Source of the DNA: Tamarix chinensis
Taxonomy: Eukaryota; Streptophyta; Magnoliopsida; Caryophyllales; Tamaricaceae
DNA length: 64,000 nucleotides
Assembly (NCBI GenBank): GCA_030549775.1
Contig: CM060175.1
Location: forward strand, 12,484,455-12,548,454
Direction of reading: 5' to 3'
Made by a program: the position numbers and the translations under genes. The notes beneath the pieces are model-generated. The model ran no database searches and was not told the DNA's origin. It worked only from the letters and a program-made list of their open reading frames with translations. Shown one piece after another: positions 61,451-64,000 of the stretch. How positions within the stretch are numbered: the first letter of the stretch is position 1; every line of letters begins with the position of its first letter.

Positions 61451-63359
61451 CCTCCCTCCCACTTTCCCCTTACCCCACTAACATCCTACTAATAGATTTA
61501 ATATTTTCTTGAGTTTTTCTCTTTTGGATAGATTTTGCAGGAAAAGATAAAAATGAAGAAATTCATAGGAGAAATCGATGGAAAAAGGAAATGAAGTAAA
61601 TAACACATCAAGAGACATGGAATCAATGGAAGAAAAGACTAGAAATGAAGAATATATATCAAAGTGAAGCTTGTGTTGAAATTTCATAAAGAAATAATAA
61701 AGAACAAGAAACACGATACCCTCGTATTTCATAAACACAACCCATATTTTTCTGTCAGCACACAAAATCTCAGTTTTAAAATTTCAGCATTTGGCAGAAA
61801 ATTTAAGAAAAAACACAGAGGTCCTGTGTTTCCCAATACAGATCGTGTTTTTCTTAAATTCTATAACCGTTCGCGCAAACTTTTCCTTGATATATTTCTA
61901 AAGTTCTCAACATTTGACAGGTGGTTCTGGGGAGTTTGAGAATTAGATTATCTCTTTGTCTCTATATTCTCTAGATACCACATGTAATTCATAATTCCAA
62001 TTCTCTTTCTCTCCATTGTATTCAATTGAACAATCAACACTCTGTAATTCAAGTCGATAAGTTCTTCTCCATTCCTCTCTTAATTGCAAGTTTTGATTTT
62101 TGATTGAATGCAAATAAATTTCCTTTATTGCATTATTATTTCTCTTAATTTTAGTGTTTCATTGTTAATTTATTCGTAATCATTGATGTTAATTATAGAT
62201 TACTACATTTTATTGTATGTTATTGCAATTATGAAGATATTAGCATAGATAGTATAGGATAGGAGGATTTGATGATAGAATTAGGGTTTTGCTTATGACA
62301 ACGTAATTTAGATTTATGATTCTAAATGAAATCTAATTGAATTAATGGACGGAATTGAATGATCTAGCATCATAGGTTAAGAATTTAAACTAATTAGATT
62401 GATCACCTATTTAGTTTAGATCTTAATCAATGCTAGGATAACGAAATTAATACGTAATTATTAATTAACGTTTCCAAAGTAGCAAAAGATTAATTATTAA
62501 TCTTGTCTATTAATTCGTATGATTGTATGATCCGAGCTTATGTGATTATGGTCATAGTTGACTGCTGTCTATTCGTAATGCTGCCATTAATTGAATCTAG
62601 CATTCTTAACCTAGGTTATTAATTGGTTAGGTGATAAATTGAGAGCTTATTCAATTTATTAGAATTAAGAGAAAATAAAGAAATGAATTATCATGAGTTT
62701 CTATAAGTCAACATTAGATCATTTAGAATTATTCTTTTCTCCATGATTATTTGATATCTTAATTCCATAATCAATACCTTCGTATCCTTATTTATTAATT
62801 AGTGAGTAACGTGCTTTATTATTGATCCATAGTATAGAACTTAGTGAGAGAAGTAAATGTTATTAAATAACTAGGATTTTAGCATTGATTACAGAATTAT
62901 TGATTATATATCATTCCTTTTGGGTTTGACTCCTTTTTATCATCTACTACGTATTTAGAAATTATGATTTATTTATTAAATTTGTTGTGCATACGAATAT
63001 GATAATCGATTACATTTTTTTAAGTATCTAAAATATGATAATGGATAATTTTATCTGAATTTTATTTAATAAAAACCATTAGGTAAAGATCCAAGAAATA
63101 AATTTTATTTTTATACAAATTTAAGTGAATAATAATAATTTAACATATTTATTTATAAAATGTCATCCGTAAATGAAAATGGAAAAAACATAAAAAAGAA
63201 ATTATAAAGATGTTGCAAAAATTTTAAATATAAAATTTTTCAAAGATCTTATCGATCTCATAAAAATAAATAAATTCATAGACGTAAATATTTTCTACAG
63301 ATAAAAATTATTAAATTTTTGCTACTATAAAAAATATATAAATATATATTAGACTTAAA
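61451..63359. other. AT-rich, possible old LTR/leader sequence
   Basis: 61700-61870 repeats the 'ACACAGAGGTCCTGTGTTT...CGTGTTTTTCTTA' pattern seen in the copia LTRs. 62190-62960 contains TAACCTAGGTTATTAATTGGTTAG-like blocks reminiscent of retroelement leaders. No terminal repeats, primer site or coding motif could be defined. Confidence 0.3.
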
Positions 63360-63360
63360 T

Positions 63361-63529
63361 GCCTTTAGCAACCAAAAAAATTAACGACTAACGACTAAAA
63401 ATTACATTGGTTGCTATAGATATACCAATAACAATGACTTTTAATGGTAGTCGTTAATAATATATCAATAGCCACTAGACAAAATTTTCGTCGCTAAATT
63501 GGTCGTTAATGTACCAGTTTCTTGTAGTG
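63361..63529. mobile_element. CACTA transposon terminus
   Basis: GTTTCTTGTAGTG ends at 63529; reverse-complemented it is CACTACAAGAAAC, the canonical plant CACTA TIR. Directly inside are subterminal units such as GTCGTTAAT, GACTTTTAATGGTAGTCGTT and GTCGCTAAATTGGTCGTTAAT. The partner end was not found in the window. Confidence 0.75.
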
Positions 63530-63601
63530 AACATCAAAGGATTATATTAGTATTTGGAAAGCAAGTGTTTTATGCCAAGTAAACATATGTTTTTCAAATA
63601 A

Positions 63602-63603
<2 letters not shown>

Positions 63604-63679
<76 letters not shown>
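63604..63679. repeat. (TA)n(GA)n compound microsatellite
   Basis: About 20 TA units followed by about 19 GA units. Confidence 0.97.
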
Positions 63680-63681
<2 letters not shown>

Positions 63682-63819
63682 TCCTTATCAGGTGATATTG
63701 GTATTTCTCTCGCTTTCAACTGAAAGTACCGTACGGAAACTACCTTCATAAAACATGATAAGATGGATCATGTGTTGGTCTAAAAAGGATATTGTTATAT
63801 ATAAAACAAATTTTTGCTC

Positions 63820-64000
63820 CGTGAAAAATAATTTCCGAAAGTGACCTTGATATCTGTAATTTTGTGCAATCTAACTAACATCACATCGGTAAAATTTACC
63901 GAAGGCCGACCTTTCCATCGGTAGAAAATGCCGATGCTTGCCCAATACCTAAGACCAAAGGTGGCAAGGCTGGCCATTCTTATCGGTAGAAAATGCGGAA
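63820..64000. mobile_element. Terminal-repeat-like DNA of a second DNA transposon, cut by the window edge
   Basis: ATCGGTAGAAAATGCCGATG occurs at 63918-63937 and as ATCGGTAGAAAATGCGG at 63980; CATCGGTAAAATTTACCG at 63884 is a palindromic variant. Such ATCGGTA/CCGAT repeats in both orientations are typical of CACTA subterminal regions. The terminus is not in view. Confidence 0.45.

Overview
This is eukaryotic nuclear DNA from a flowering plant, probably a eudicot; I cannot name the species. It is AT-rich, its one intact gene has GT-AG introns, and nearly everything else is plant transposable-element sequence: Ty3/gypsy, Ty1/copia, TRIM and CACTA relics plus very long solo LTRs. Retroelement lineages were assigned by eye from translated motifs, with no database search.

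Layout. 440-8153 is a complete but dead chromovirus-like gypsy element with TSD TATTG, a Met-tRNA primer site and ~760-bp LTRs; its 5' LTR carries a ~0.93-kb insertion. 9475-12413 is an Athila-like gag/RT relic split by a sequence that ends in a CACTA terminus (11645). 12419-22145 is a ~4.9-kb solo LTR (A, native strand minus) with a second 4.8-kb solo LTR (B, plus, TSD ATTAT) nested in it. 22151-28000 holds a decayed copia LTR (~23930-24460), a complete minus-strand TRIM (24644-25261, TSD TGTTT) and a hairpin MITE candidate. 28200-32600 is the only credible functional gene: a four-coding-exon serine/threonine kinase of 519 residues resembling PEPKR1 (PEP-carboxylase-kinase-related; no EF hands).

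35370-59330 is one disrupted locus. A minus-strand relic of a plant-mobile-domain (PMD) protein gene is split by solo LTR E (55474-58861) and by a dead Tork-like copia element (36512-55283). The copia 5' LTR is itself split by long solo LTR C (36547-48755, perfect TSD ATATG), which contains an antiparallel truncated LTR D (41534-45759) and a ~99%-identical ~3-kb duplication. C and D together make a ~9.2-kb near-palindrome. The copia internal region also holds a diverged LTR relic, F. 59387-64000 contains microsatellites, a higher-order tandem repeat, a CACTA terminus (63529) and terminal-repeat-like sequence at the edge.

The most interesting signal is in the long-LTR family (A-E). About 70-100 nt from the native 3' end, all five copies can form a ~19-21-bp hairpin. 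Between the diverged subfamilies B and E the stem sequence has changed but the pairing is kept, including the same A.G mismatch. This suggests a constrained RNA or DNA structure. The family also carries LTR-embedded minisatellites, CCGGTGGACCGG-spaced repeats and strongly strand-asymmetric purine/pyrimidine islands. The kinase is the only gene with an apparent host function.
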